Positions 25,394-33,490 of a stretch of DNA of 59,114 nucleotides are shown in pieces. Location: positions 1 to 59,114 of the forward strand of contig JTDA01000021.1 of the NCBI GenBank assembly GCA_000803105.1. Reading direction: 5' to 3'. The translations under genes were made by a program, and so were the position numbers. This DNA is from Coprobacter secundus. GTDB lineage: Bacteria; Bacteroidota; Bacteroidia; Bacteroidales; Coprobacteraceae. The notes below the pieces were generated by a model. It saw nothing but the letters and a program-made list of their open reading frames with translations. It searched no databases and was not told the origin of the DNA. The stretch's first letter is position 1. Each line of letters opens with the position of its first letter.

Positions 25394-26282
25394 AGGCTGC
25401 GTGAACTATGTACTCGGCAAGGAACAGGCAACCTTGCTTCATGCGGAGGGAGTGTTAGCCGAAAGCAACCGGGACATCATACGCAGTTTCATACTGCAAG
25501 CCGGGATGAACCCCGACCTGAAAAATCCTATCGGACATATTGCGCTAAGCTATTCCCCGGTGGACGCACCCAAGCTGACAGACGGGAAAATGGTACAGCT
25601 TGCACAGGAGTACATGCGTGAAATGAAAATCACCGATACGCAGTACATCATCGTGCGCCACCAAGACCGGGAACACCCGCACGTGCATATCGTGTTCAAC
25701 CGTATAGACAACAACGGCAAGACCATTTCGGACAGGAACGACATGTACCGCAACGAGCAGATATGCAAGAAGCTGAAAGCCAAACACGGGCTTTATTTCG
25801 CTAAAGGCAAGGAGCATGTAAAGCAGCACCGTTTGAGAGAGCCGGACAAATCCAAATACGAGATTTACAATGCCGTAAAGGATGAAATCGGGAAATCAAG
25901 GAACTGGCAGCAGTTACAAACCCGGCTGGCAGAAAAGGGTATCGGGATTCATTTCAAGTACAGGGGACAGACTGGCGAAGTACAGGGCATATCCTTTTCC
26001 AAAGGCGAATACACGTTCAAGGGTTCGGAGATAGACCGCAGTTTCAGTTTCTCCAAGCTGGATAAATGCTTCGGGGATGTGGGGCTGAACACTGCCGGAA
26101 ACAATAGGCAGACGGTTTCCGCACCTGTTCAGGAGCCAGCGCAGACACCGGGAAAAGCCGACAGTCCGTTACTGGCAGGCTTGGGCGGTCTGTTCTCCGC
26201 CCCGTCCTCTCCGGCTGATGAAACGCCCGACAATCCCGGTGAAAGAAAAAAGAAGAAAAAGAAACGACACTTAAAATTATAG
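25359..26282 (+). CDS. mobA: MobA/BmgA-type relaxase
   Basis: 307 residues. Relaxase domain PF03432 type: MIGKIRKGSGFKG, NYVLGKE with HIALSYSP, and the metal-binding HPHVHIVFN at ~residues 107-115; Tyr21 in CVNYVLG is the candidate nicking tyrosine. It nicks the transfer origin and pilots the strand through a helper ICE's secretion channel. C-terminal ~60 residues are low complexity ending in a Lys-rich tail. Overlaps the mobC remnant; the accessory gene follows after 4 bp. Confidence 0.9.
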   Translation: MIGKIRKGSGFKGCVNYVLGKEQATLLHAEGVLAESNRDIIRSFILQAGMNPDLKNPIGHIALSYSPVDAPKLTDGKMVQLAQEYMREMKITDTQYIIVRHQDREHPHVHIVFNRIDNNGKTISDRNDMYRNEQICKKLKAKHGLYFAKGKEHVKQHRLREPDKSKYEIYNAVKDEIGKSRNWQQLQTRLAEKGIGIHFKYRGQTGEVQGISFSKGEYTFKGSEIDRSFSFSKLDKCFGDVGLNTAGNNRQTVSAPVQEPAQTPGKADSPLLAGLGGLFSAPSSPADETPDNPGERKKKKKKRHLKL

Positions 26283-26286
26283 GAAC

Positions 26287-27012
26287 ATGGAAAATAACTT
26301 AATTTTGGAGGGGCTTCTCTCTATGGTTACGGAACTGAAAGAACGGCAGGAGAAGCAGGTAACGCCAGCCAGCCGGGAGGAAACGATTAACCGACTGGAC
26401 GTTATCGAACAGCACATTTCGGAAATGCAGGGCAAATCCGGCATTACTGAAAACACGGTGCAGGAGATTCTAAACCAAATCGGCAGTATCGGAAAAGGGC
26501 AATTCGAGAACCAAAAACAAGACCTTGAAGATATAAAGGGGCTTATCGTGACCTCGCACCGATATTTTAAGGAGCGGTTAAAGGGGGTGTTCCCAGCTGA
26601 TGATACACCGACCGGAGAAACAACGCCCGTTTCATGGTACGGCAAACTGATATACCGGGTAACTCCCTACTTGAAACCCAAGTTCTTTCTTCTTTCAGCA
26701 GGTTTTATTATCTGTATCACTTCGCTAATCTTGAATATTCGTTTTACGGAACGGATGCAACGGTTACAGGACAATGATATAAAATACCGCTATATCCTGA
26801 TGAAAGGAAAGGCAGACAGCAGCAGCCTTGATTTGCTGGAAACGAAGTTCAGCCGGGAACGGGACAACGCTTTCATCCGAAGCCTGACCGATTCGGTGAA
26901 AGGCTTTGAATACCGCAGCAGGAAGCAGGCGGAAGCGTTGGAACGGGCAAGACTGTTAAACGAACAAGCCGAGCAGCTAAGGGAGCAAGCCGACAAGCTG
27001 GGCAAACCATAA
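26287..27012 (+). CDS. Coiled-coil membrane protein, mobilization accessory
   Basis: 241 residues. Long N-terminal coiled coil (residues ~1-100), one transmembrane helix (FFLLSAGFIICITSLIL, ~138-154), and a C-terminal charged coiled coil (QAEALERARLLNEQAEQL). It directly follows the relaxase in the same operon, as in many NBU-like islands. It could tether the relaxosome to the membrane; no catalytic motif is seen. Confidence 0.65.
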   Translation: MENNLILEGLLSMVTELKERQEKQVTPASREETINRLDVIEQHISEMQGKSGITENTVQEILNQIGSIGKGQFENQKQDLEDIKGLIVTSHRYFKERLKGVFPADDTPTGETTPVSWYGKLIYRVTPYLKPKFFLLSAGFIICITSLILNIRFTERMQRLQDNDIKYRYILMKGKADSSSLDLLETKFSRERDNAFIRSLTDSVKGFEYRSRKQAEALERARLLNEQAEQLREQADKLGKP

Positions 27013-27015
27013 ACC

Positions 27016-27052
27016 CAAAGCGAAGCCGGAGCAGAACCGCCCCGGCTTTCTA
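27016..27052 (+). terminator. Mobilization operon terminator
   Basis: AAGCCGG and CCGGCTTT pair around a GAGCAGAACCGC-type loop; it lies in the convergent gap between the accessory gene and the HTH gene at 27055. Confidence 0.5.
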
Positions 27053-27054
27053 AT

Positions 27055-27387
27055 TCACTTCTTTTTCTTCGTGCAGTGTTCTTTCTCGAACTGGCGTAGC
27101 GTGGTGACGCTGAACCGTTCCTTGATAAACTCCCGGACATCGGAAGCCTTGTAGTAGACTTTTCCGCTGATTGTGAAGTACGGCAGCGCACCGATAGCCC
27201 GGTAGCGTTGCAGGGTCTTAATACTTACTTTGAACAGCAGGCACAAGTCCTGATTATCCAGCAGGTTGTCATCTTCGGGCAGCACCCTGTCGGCATTGCG
27301 CAGTACCCGTACATCCTTGCAGAGTTCTTCCAGTTTGGCGTACAGCTTCTGCATCCATACGCTGAAATCGTCATTATCTATATACAT
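27055..27387 (-). CDS. Excisionase-type HTH protein
   Basis: 110 residues from MYIDNDDFSVW (an upstream ATG would add nine residues). N-terminal helical part (WMQKLYAKLEELCKDV) and Xis-like HTH (LLFKVSIKTLQRYRAIG, GKVYYKASDVREFI). Clear paralog of the proteins at 21641 and 21927. It marks the boundary between the balanced-composition backbone and the AT-rich cargo. Confidence 0.75.
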   Translation of the reverse strand: MYIDNDDFSVWMQKLYAKLEELCKDVRVLRNADRVLPEDDNLLDNQDLCLLFKVSIKTLQRYRAIGALPYFTISGKVYYKASDVREFIKERFSVTTLRQFEKEHCTKKKK

Positions 27388-27536
27388 GATTGCTTCATTT
27401 TTCTGATTATACATTCTTGTCTGTCAATCGATTGATGAAGCAAAGTTCAGAAAACGAGAGCAAAGAAAATAAGGGAATGGTACATCCACTCCCCTATAAA
27501 TTATTTATATCTCATTGATTATCAAATAAAAAATAT

Positions 27537-28178
27537 TTAAAAATAATCGTAGCCATTGTCTTTACTCTTTTTAATAATAGCTAATTTCAACCTACCTAAA
27601 AAATCTGTGATTTTAGTAGGTTTTCGTTTAATAACTGCTATTTCTTTTTTGTATATATCACCAAAACTGATATTAAACATTTTCTCAAAAATATGTGATA
27701 TATCACTTAGAAAAATATCCTTGTTATCAATGCGAATAATACCATCTTTGATATAAAAAATACCACAAACTAATTCCATTATATCTATAATATTAATTAC
27801 CTCACTGTTTAAATAAAAGGGAGATTTCCAATCTGATTCAATATTAATGAAAAATTTGGGGTATTCCATTTGCCGATAGATTAGTTCTTGCTCCATATTT
27901 ATTAAAGATAACAGTTTGTCAAGATATATAATTTTTAACTTGCTATTTTCCGTAGGTGAAGTTTCTTCTAAAGCCTTAATTGTACCAAAATCTATATAAC
28001 TCATATTTAATTGCCTAATACGTGTTTTGTTATCATTTTCTTTATTAAGGTAATCGAATAATTCTTCTACAAATTCAAGATATGCAGCAGTAATAGATTC
28101 TATATCAGATTTTTCCTTTTGGAAAGGATGTTTTAATAATTTATATATCTGTTTTTCTGCTAAATTCCAGTTTGCCAT
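27537..28178 (-). CDS. RteC-like regulator
   Basis: 213 residues. The C-terminal half (IMELVCGIFYIKDG, ISHIFEKMFNISFGDIYK, RKPTKITDFLGRL) follows the pattern of RteC, which in CTnDOT activates excision genes. The N-terminal half is helical and more divergent. Very AT-rich. It may control excision of this island or be cargo regulation. The assignment rests on the C-terminal pattern. Confidence 0.6.
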   Translation of the reverse strand: MANWNLAEKQIYKLLKHPFQKEKSDIESITAAYLEFVEELFDYLNKENDNKTRIRQLNMSYIDFGTIKALEETSPTENSKLKIIYLDKLLSLINMEQELIYRQMEYPKFFINIESDWKSPFYLNSEVINIIDIMELVCGIFYIKDGIIRIDNKDIFLSDISHIFEKMFNISFGDIYKKEIAVIKRKPTKITDFLGRLKLAIIKKSKDNGYDYF

Positions 28179-28207
28179 AATTAACTTAAGTAGCTATCGT
28201 GAACATT

Positions 28208-28699
28208 TTATAAGTTCTTTGCGATTTTCTGCCATTTCTTTTGTCTGTGTTTATAAAAATAAAGAGTCCACCAAGCAACAAGCGGGGTTAGATAACCAGC
28301 ATACAATTCAACACTATCGGTATATTTTGTAACATTTTCGGTAATCTTTTCCATTTGAATATAATGATTCCATATAGTTACTCTGTTATTATACTCATTT
28401 GAAACTATTTCTCTTGATTTTTTATCAATCTTAATTACGTTGATTGTATGTTTTCCAATAGGAATAAATCGATGAAGAAACATCTTAAAATAAAATGTTT
28501 CCCCCTCTTTCCAAACAGGAGGAATATTGCCATAAGATATAAAACTTGCTTTGGGTTTACAAATTTCTCTTAGCGTTTCAATATCTTGAATCTTGCACCA
28601 AATATTTTCAATGTCAGTTTCAAATACTGATGTCACTACAACTTTGCGACCCATAACTCTTTTACCTCTCCGTGTCACTAAACAAATCTTTTTTATCAT
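28208..28699 (-). CDS. SRPBCC-like (START-type) protein
   Basis: 163 residues, or about 148 if the internal MGRKVVVTSVF is the start. The pattern VVVTSVFETDIENIWCKIQDIETL, PVWKEGETFYFKMFLHRFIP (quoted by its landmarks at residues ~20 and ~62) and an aromatic C-terminal helix (LVAWWTLYFYKHRQKKW) is that of SRPBCC hydrophobic-pocket proteins. No specific ligand can be read. It sits 29 bp upstream of the RteC-like gene on the same strand, so the two are likely cotranscribed. Confidence 0.5.
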   Translation of the reverse strand: MIKKICLVTRRGKRVMGRKVVVTSVFETDIENIWCKIQDIETLREICKPKASFISYGNIPPVWKEGETFYFKMFLHRFIPIGKHTINVIKIDKKSREIVSNEYNNRVTIWNHYIQMEKITENVTKYTDSVELYAGYLTPLVAWWTLYFYKHRQKKWQKIAKNL

Positions 28700-28755
28700 A
28701 TAGGAATAATTAAAACATTAAACATCTATTTACCTTACACTTATGCTCTTTTTAT

Positions 28756-28763
28756 TAACTTTG
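28756..28763 (+). promoter_or_regulatory. Promoter box TAACTTTG for the PAS-LuxR gene
   Basis: Bacteroides -7 element 89 bp upstream of the start at 28853, in the divergent gap. Confidence 0.45.
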
Positions 28764-28852
28764 TACAAAGTTAGATGCAAGATACTCTAAGGACAATAGT
28801 CATTTATAATGAGATGTAACCTAACTATCTAACAATAAACGTCATAGCAAGC

Positions 28853-29659
28853 ATGATAATTAGTGAAATAGAAAAGAAAGTCATAAATATACTGCCAACA
28901 TCAAGCATAGAGTTCGATGAAATTGATTATTTCATTCTTGAAAAGAGGAAAAATGATTGGATTAAACTTTCAGAAGTTACGCATAGTATCGTATTGGTAT
29001 TTGATTGCTACACTAATAAATTCGTTTTTGTTTCTGATAATATTCCTAAACTATATGGGCTTGACTCCCGTAGGTTGTTTATTCATGGACATCAGCCAGT
29101 TATTGAGGTTATACATCCGGACGATATAGATTATGGGTTACTTGTAAGAAAGAAAATCTATTCGATATTGCGTTCATTCTCCAATGAAGAAAAAAAGAGC
29201 TACAAAGCCATTCATGAAATGAGGATAAGAAATATACGGGGTGAATATATACGCATAATAGAGCAAGAACAAGTTCTTGAGTTAGATAAATCAGGAAATA
29301 TTTGGCTTATGCTATCGGTTATTGATGTTGATGCAAGCCATGAATCGGAAATTATTAAAAGCCACCTATATAACTTTAAAACTGGAGAACAGATATTTAT
29401 AGATTTATCTGATACACTGGATGAACCTTTGACAAACCGGGAATTAGAAGTTTTACGATTTATGAAGAAAGGCTTATTGAGTAAAGAGATAGCAGAAACA
29501 TTGAAAGTTAGTATCAATACAGTGAATAGTCATAGACAGAATATATTACAAAAATTAAAAGCTAACAATTCGATTGAAGCTGTCAACTTCGCTCAAAGAC
29601 TGGGTTTGTTCAATAAATACAGTATTGATAAAAGCGAAAAGAGGAATGTTTTGCCATAA
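28853..29659 (+). CDS. PAS-LuxR family transcriptional regulator
   Basis: 268 residues. The central part (residues ~45-160) looks like a PAS sensor (FVSDNIPKLYGLDSRR, HPDDIDYGL, RIRNIRGEYIRIIEQEQ as landmarks). The C-terminal LuxR-type HTH is clear: LTNRELEVLRFMKKGLLSKEIA, then SINTVNSHRQNILQKL. It would activate or repress neighbouring genes in response to a small ligand or redox cue. It stands just upstream of the AlbA_2/Kiwa operon and could control it. Confidence 0.8.
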   Translation: MIISEIEKKVINILPTSSIEFDEIDYFILEKRKNDWIKLSEVTHSIVLVFDCYTNKFVFVSDNIPKLYGLDSRRLFIHGHQPVIEVIHPDDIDYGLLVRKKIYSILRSFSNEEKKSYKAIHEMRIRNIRGEYIRIIEQEQVLELDKSGNIWLMLSVIDVDASHESEIIKSHLYNFKTGEQIFIDLSDTLDEPLTNRELEVLRFMKKGLLSKEIAETLKVSINTVNSHRQNILQKLKANNSIEAVNFAQRLGLFNKYSIDKSEKRNVLP

Positions 29660-29698
29660 ATAAAATGAAACTAACAACTTACAATCGTAACAAATAAC

Positions 29699-29706
29699 TA
29701 TTTTTG
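29699..29706 (+). promoter_or_regulatory. Promoter box TATTTTTG for the AlbA_2-kwaAB operon
   Basis: Bacteroides -7 element 20 bp upstream of the start at 29727; the next two genes have no comparable promoter of their own. Confidence 0.6.
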
Positions 29707-29726
29707 TGGCACTATTATAAAAGTTC

Positions 29727-31127
29727 ATGTTAAATACAGAAAACATACAATCACTCATTGATAGTGGAGAAGGCTACAATGTGGAATTTAAGGTTCGTGT
29801 TCCTTCAAAGGTTCGTGAACTGACAGAAGAAATATGTGCTTTTGCCAATGCAAACGGAGGATATTTGCTTATTGGAGTAGATGATAACGGACAAGTGGTA
29901 GATACTAACTTAGAAAACGATAAGCGTTCTGCCATTCAAGGTTCTATCAGCGAAATATCTCCTGCACTCCACTGTGAATTGTATTCCATAAATATTGGAG
30001 ATAAAACTGTTTGGGTGATTGATGTTCCGTCCGGCAAGGATAAACCTTATATATTTTCCGGTTCTATCTATGTGCGTGAGGGGGCAAACTCACAGAAACT
30101 TCGCACAGCCGAAGAAATGCGCAGCTTCTTTCAGGAGTGTAACAAAATCTTTTTTGACCATATACCCTGCCATTGGTTCAATATTTACACGGATGCAGAC
30201 GAACAGATGATAAAGAGTTTCCGAACGGAAGCCAAACTAAGTTCGTCCACACCCGACAAACAAATTTTTGAGAACTTGGAACTGTTTACTGAGAGCGGAA
30301 CGGCAAAGAATGGAGCAGCGATGTTCTTCGGCAAACAACCTGAACGAAAGTTTCCACATGCTGTTACAAGATGTGTTCTTTTCAAGGGAACAAATAAAGT
30401 CTATATTATAGATGATAAAACTTTCGGAGGTTCATTGTACCAACAATATTTACAGGCTATGTCTTGGCTGGAAAGCAAACTGCAAGTAGCTTATAAAATA
30501 GAGGGTGCAGGACCAAGAGAGGAAATCTGGGAAATACCTCTGACCGTATTTAAAGAAGCCATTATAAATGCCCTGTCGCACCGTGATTATTACGAACAAG
30601 GCGCAAGCATTATGGTAGAAATGTTTGACGACCGGGTAGAGATTTCCAATCCCGGAGGACTTCTGCCTGTTGTGGCTAAAGATTTCGGGCATAAAAGCAT
30701 GACACGTAATCCGCTAATTTTTGGTTTATTTACCCGTATGCACTTGGTTGAAAGAGTTGCATCCGGTATTCCTCGTATGCAGGAAGCCATGAGAGAAGCG
30801 AATCTGCCCGAACCGGAATTTCACACAGAGGGGATATTTACAGCAGTGTTCAAACGTAAAATCACTAACTCTGCCAACTATGACACAGTAAATGGCAGAG
30901 TAAATGACATAGTAAATGATACAATAAACGAGAATGAACAAGCTATTCTCAATCTGCTGGCAACCACTCCCGGTTTGAATGCTTCTGAAATCAGCAAGCA
31001 TATCAACAAGAGTTTAAGAACGACTATGCGATATATCAAGGTTTTACAAGATAAAACCTTGATAGAGTTTAGAGGTGCGCCTAAAACTGGAGGATATTTT
31101 TTGAAAAACGAAACGTATGAGATATAA
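29727..31127 (+). CDS. AlbA_2 / RecG-like ATPase-domain protein
   Basis: 466 residues. N-terminal Schlafen AlbA_2 domain (EGYNVEFKVRVP, ICAFANANGGYLLIGVDDNG, GSIYVREGANSQ), a middle HATPase_c_4-type domain (FKEAIINALSHRDYY, VEISNPGGLLPV, ASGIPRMQEAM), and a C-terminal winged helix (LNASEISKHINKSLRTTMRYI). Such proteins are often annotated as transcriptional regulators or RecG-like ATP-binding proteins and are frequent in defence islands. The C-terminus overlaps kwaA by 11 bp, so the three genes appear to be one coupled operon. Confidence 0.85.
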   Translation: MLNTENIQSLIDSGEGYNVEFKVRVPSKVRELTEEICAFANANGGYLLIGVDDNGQVVDTNLENDKRSAIQGSISEISPALHCELYSINIGDKTVWVIDVPSGKDKPYIFSGSIYVREGANSQKLRTAEEMRSFFQECNKIFFDHIPCHWFNIYTDADEQMIKSFRTEAKLSSSTPDKQIFENLELFTESGTAKNGAAMFFGKQPERKFPHAVTRCVLFKGTNKVYIIDDKTFGGSLYQQYLQAMSWLESKLQVAYKIEGAGPREEIWEIPLTVFKEAIINALSHRDYYEQGASIMVEMFDDRVEISNPGGLLPVVAKDFGHKSMTRNPLIFGLFTRMHLVERVASGIPRMQEAMREANLPEPEFHTEGIFTAVFKRKITNSANYDTVNGRVNDIVNDTINENEQAILNLLATTPGLNASEISKHINKSLRTTMRYIKVLQDKTLIEFRGAPKTGGYFLKNETYEI

Positions 31128-31620
31128 GAATAACGATTTAAAGAAAGGAGCTAAATTTGCTTTATTCGTATCTTCATATTTACCATTATTTATATTGGTA
31201 ATACTCAGGCAACTTTCGGATAACTATAATTATCTCCATTGGGGTGGAATATCAATAAATAGTATTAAAATATTTCTATCTTTCTTTGGCTTATCAAGTG
31301 TACTAACTTTGGTCTCTATATTGGGAATTATCGGATTGCATAATACATTGAAAAATATTGAAGATATATCAGAAAATGGATTTAATGCGCAAATTATTGA
31401 TATTAAGAATAAAAATAGTGAATCTATCGGATATATAGCAACTTATATAATTCCTTTTCTATTTCAAAGCCTTAATGGGTGGTATGAAGGGATTTCTATC
31501 TTATTTTTAATGGGTATTATATATAGGATATATATAAATTCATCAATGATATTAATAAATCCAATTCTTAGTTGTAAATATTCTATTTATGATATTGAGT
31601 ATTCTAAGAACAAAAAATAA
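31117..31620 (+). CDS. kwaA: KwaA-like membrane protein (Kiwa defence), frame-broken tail
   Basis: 167 residues with four hydrophobic segments (~14-31, 47-73, 107-124 and 128-148). It is followed by a DUF4868 protein, the Kiwa signature pair, in which KwaA is the membrane sensor of phage attack. The frame stops at 31618-31620 right after an A6 run (31612-31617). Reading on in the -1 phase gives 35 more natural codons (SLQDEDKIKLYEIGNKLFF) ending at TAA 31722-31724, two bases before the kwaB ATG. The native protein was therefore probably ~202 residues; either a one-base loss or frameshifting is involved. Assignment is by context and topology. Confidence 0.65.
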   Translation: MRYKNNDLKKGAKFALFVSSYLPLFILVILRQLSDNYNYLHWGGISINSIKIFLSFFGLSSVLTLVSILGIIGLHNTLKNIEDISENGFNAQIIDIKNKNSESIGYIATYIIPFLFQSLNGWYEGISILFLMGIIYRIYINSSMILINPILSCKYSIYDIEYSKNKK

Positions 31621-31726
31621 AAAACGGATTTATCATATCAAAAAATAATTCGTTACAGGATGAAGATAAAATAAAATTATATGAAATAGGAAACAAGCTG
31701 TTTTTCGCAATAAACAAAGAATAAAT

Positions 31727-32758
31727 ATGATATTAGAAGATTTACTTGAGAGATTGGAGGATATAGAGGTTAGTGATACATATCTCTATTTTATAACGCG
31801 AGTTTTAAAACATAATCAGAAAAAAAATAGCAAAGTTCTGGATAAATATCTTTTTAAAGTATATCAAGTTGATATAAATGATGAAATCCGTAATCATTTA
31901 TATTCCTTGACGCAAGAACAATTATCGTATCTCATTAATAAAAAAACTGAGGTACATGAATATGATGTTATTGCAGATGATACGCAACATTTGTTCACTT
32001 ATTCTATGACAAATAAAGTAATGTCATTTGCAGATGTTGTTAATAACCAGTTAAAAGCAATTCCACCTAAAATCACAAGTCTTGAAGAAATAATTGAAAA
32101 TGAAGAACTATGGGCTTATTGTGTAGGATTTCAAAACCAAGACGAAGATAATATTTTCACATTTCGGAAAATTCTTGCAGGAAAAGTCGCTATTGATGAA
32201 AAAGACAGTAACAATCGGAAATGGATTCCTAAGGCACTAAGAACTGTCTTCAATACCAAAAGCCAAAAATTAGAGTTGATACAAGGAGAAACCGTCAATC
32301 TTGACAAACAAGTAGATTGTTTATATTATAATGATATTTTCTATATTGCTAAGAAAACTCAATTTGAACAGATAGTTGGATTGGAAGAGGAATATAAAAA
32401 GCAAGCAAAAGAAGTTTTAACTCAACTTGAAGAAACTAAGATGATTACAGGTTTAGAGATTATCAACCAACAAATTGAATCTAATCCATCAATCCATAAA
32501 AAACTGGTTCGACTTACCAAAATCGGGAATTACAAAGGAATTGACACCAAAGCCATAAACAAAATGCAACGGATTTGCAAGAAATATGGTAATCAATTGA
32601 ATGTTAAGGATGGAAAACTCCATATAGAATCAGAAAATGATATAGATTTAACATTAAAGATGTTAGCAGACTACTATAAAAAAGGAGAAGTTTCCGGAAA
32701 AGCATATGGGACATATGCTGGAAAAGAAATAAAAGAAGTAAAACCTATAGAAAAATAA
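31727..32758 (+). CDS. kwaB: KwaB-like DUF4868 protein (Kiwa defence)
   Basis: 343 residues. Helical N-terminus, then a DUF4868 domain: YCVGFQNQDEDNIFTFRKI, QVDCLYYNDIFYIAKKTQFEQIVG (quoted by landmark residues ~120 and ~205), a long helix and a C-terminal helical pair ending in KAYGTYAGK. In Kiwa, KwaB binds DNA and works with membrane-bound KwaA to block phage late functions. The gene starts two bases after the out-of-frame tail of kwaA, which argues for tight coupling. AT-rich, last gene before the right end of the island. Confidence 0.75.
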   Translation: MILEDLLERLEDIEVSDTYLYFITRVLKHNQKKNSKVLDKYLFKVYQVDINDEIRNHLYSLTQEQLSYLINKKTEVHEYDVIADDTQHLFTYSMTNKVMSFADVVNNQLKAIPPKITSLEEIIENEELWAYCVGFQNQDEDNIFTFRKILAGKVAIDEKDSNNRKWIPKALRTVFNTKSQKLELIQGETVNLDKQVDCLYYNDIFYIAKKTQFEQIVGLEEEYKKQAKEVLTQLEETKMITGLEIINQQIESNPSIHKKLVRLTKIGNYKGIDTKAINKMQRICKKYGNQLNVKDGKLHIESENDIDLTLKMLADYYKKGEVSGKAYGTYAGKEIKEVKPIEK

Positions 32759-32904
32759 CAATTATCTTCTATCTTTGCATTCAGAAATCGTACCCAAGAT
32801 ACAAACTGATGTCGAACGGTGCAAAGTTGTGAAAACCTTATTCAAGGGACTAACATCGTAATAAAGATATAACTTATTGAGAAATAGTGCTATACAAACC
32901 GTTT

Positions 32905-32926
32905 TTCGATTCCTGGTGGCACCACT
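32905..32926 (+). other. Attachment site copy 3 (right end of island B)
   Basis: The same 22-bp core as at 18350 and 20002, with no further tRNA sequence upstream of it, as expected for the distal end. Confidence 0.9.
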
Positions 32927-32948
32927 TCAAAGAAAAGCAAAAGACAGT

Positions 32949-32987
32949 AAAATCCTGATTTCCAAACGGAATCAGGATTTTGTTTTC
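32949..32987 (+). terminator. Original tRNA-Phe terminator
   Basis: AAATCCTGATT pairs with AATCAGGATTT around TCCAAACGG and is followed by TGTTTT. Before insertion of the elements this lay just behind the tRNA. Confidence 0.7.
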
Positions 32988-33490
32988 CGAGAGGACGCAA
33001 AAAAATGCGGAATATGGCCGCTTCCGGTGTTCCAGAAAGTAGAGCGGAAAAGGTGGAGTGCGAATCTCCACCGAACAAGATTGTTTATCTCTGATTTGCA
33101 ATATTTTGCATATCAAGAAAGCGTGCATGGTTTCCTACTTTTGACCAACGAGAAAACGGTAGGGACATGAAAAGAAATTCATCCAAACTTCACCCCCATT
33201 TCCTCGAAAATCTCTTTCCGAAAAAACAATACTTCCATTGACGGTACGTTTTTTTTAACGTTGATACCCTGTTTTGGAAACAAAGCAAACGGACATTGTG
33301 CATCAAACAATGGATTGGCATAGTGATGGCAACTTGTAGCAGGAAATGGCGTTTTGGAAGTTACTCTGAATCAATCCAACAAAGTTTTAAAAAAAGCAAG
33401 TTTGTATTTCAGGCATACCCAAACAACCTGTTCCCATATATCAAGACATAGCGTAAGTTGTATACCATCGTTCACCACACTTAAGAATTC
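32988..33490. other. Non-coding stretch right of the island
   Basis: Only short, unconvincing open frames occur. A few hairpins and a run of T at about 33250 are seen; no gene, repeat of the families described here, or promoter is apparent. Confidence 0.5.

Larger units (their letters stand above)
20002..32926 (+). mobile_element. Mobilizable island B at tRNA-Phe (12.9 kb)
   Basis: Bounded by attachment copies 2 and 3. Order: integrase, excisionase-type HTH proteins, VapE-like protein, origin-like repeats, primase/MobC remnant, MobA relaxase, coiled-coil accessory protein, HTH protein, RteC-like regulator, SRPBCC-like protein, PAS-LuxR regulator, AlbA_2 protein, KwaA, KwaB. Self-transfer genes are absent, so transfer would need a helper ICE. 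The backbone (20.2-27.4 kb) has balanced composition; the cargo (27.5-32.8 kb) is strongly AT-rich. Confidence 0.9.

Noticed and set aside
32905..32926. Second functional tRNA-Phe at the right end of the island
   Set aside because: Only the 22-bp tRNA end is present there; no anticodon or D arm.
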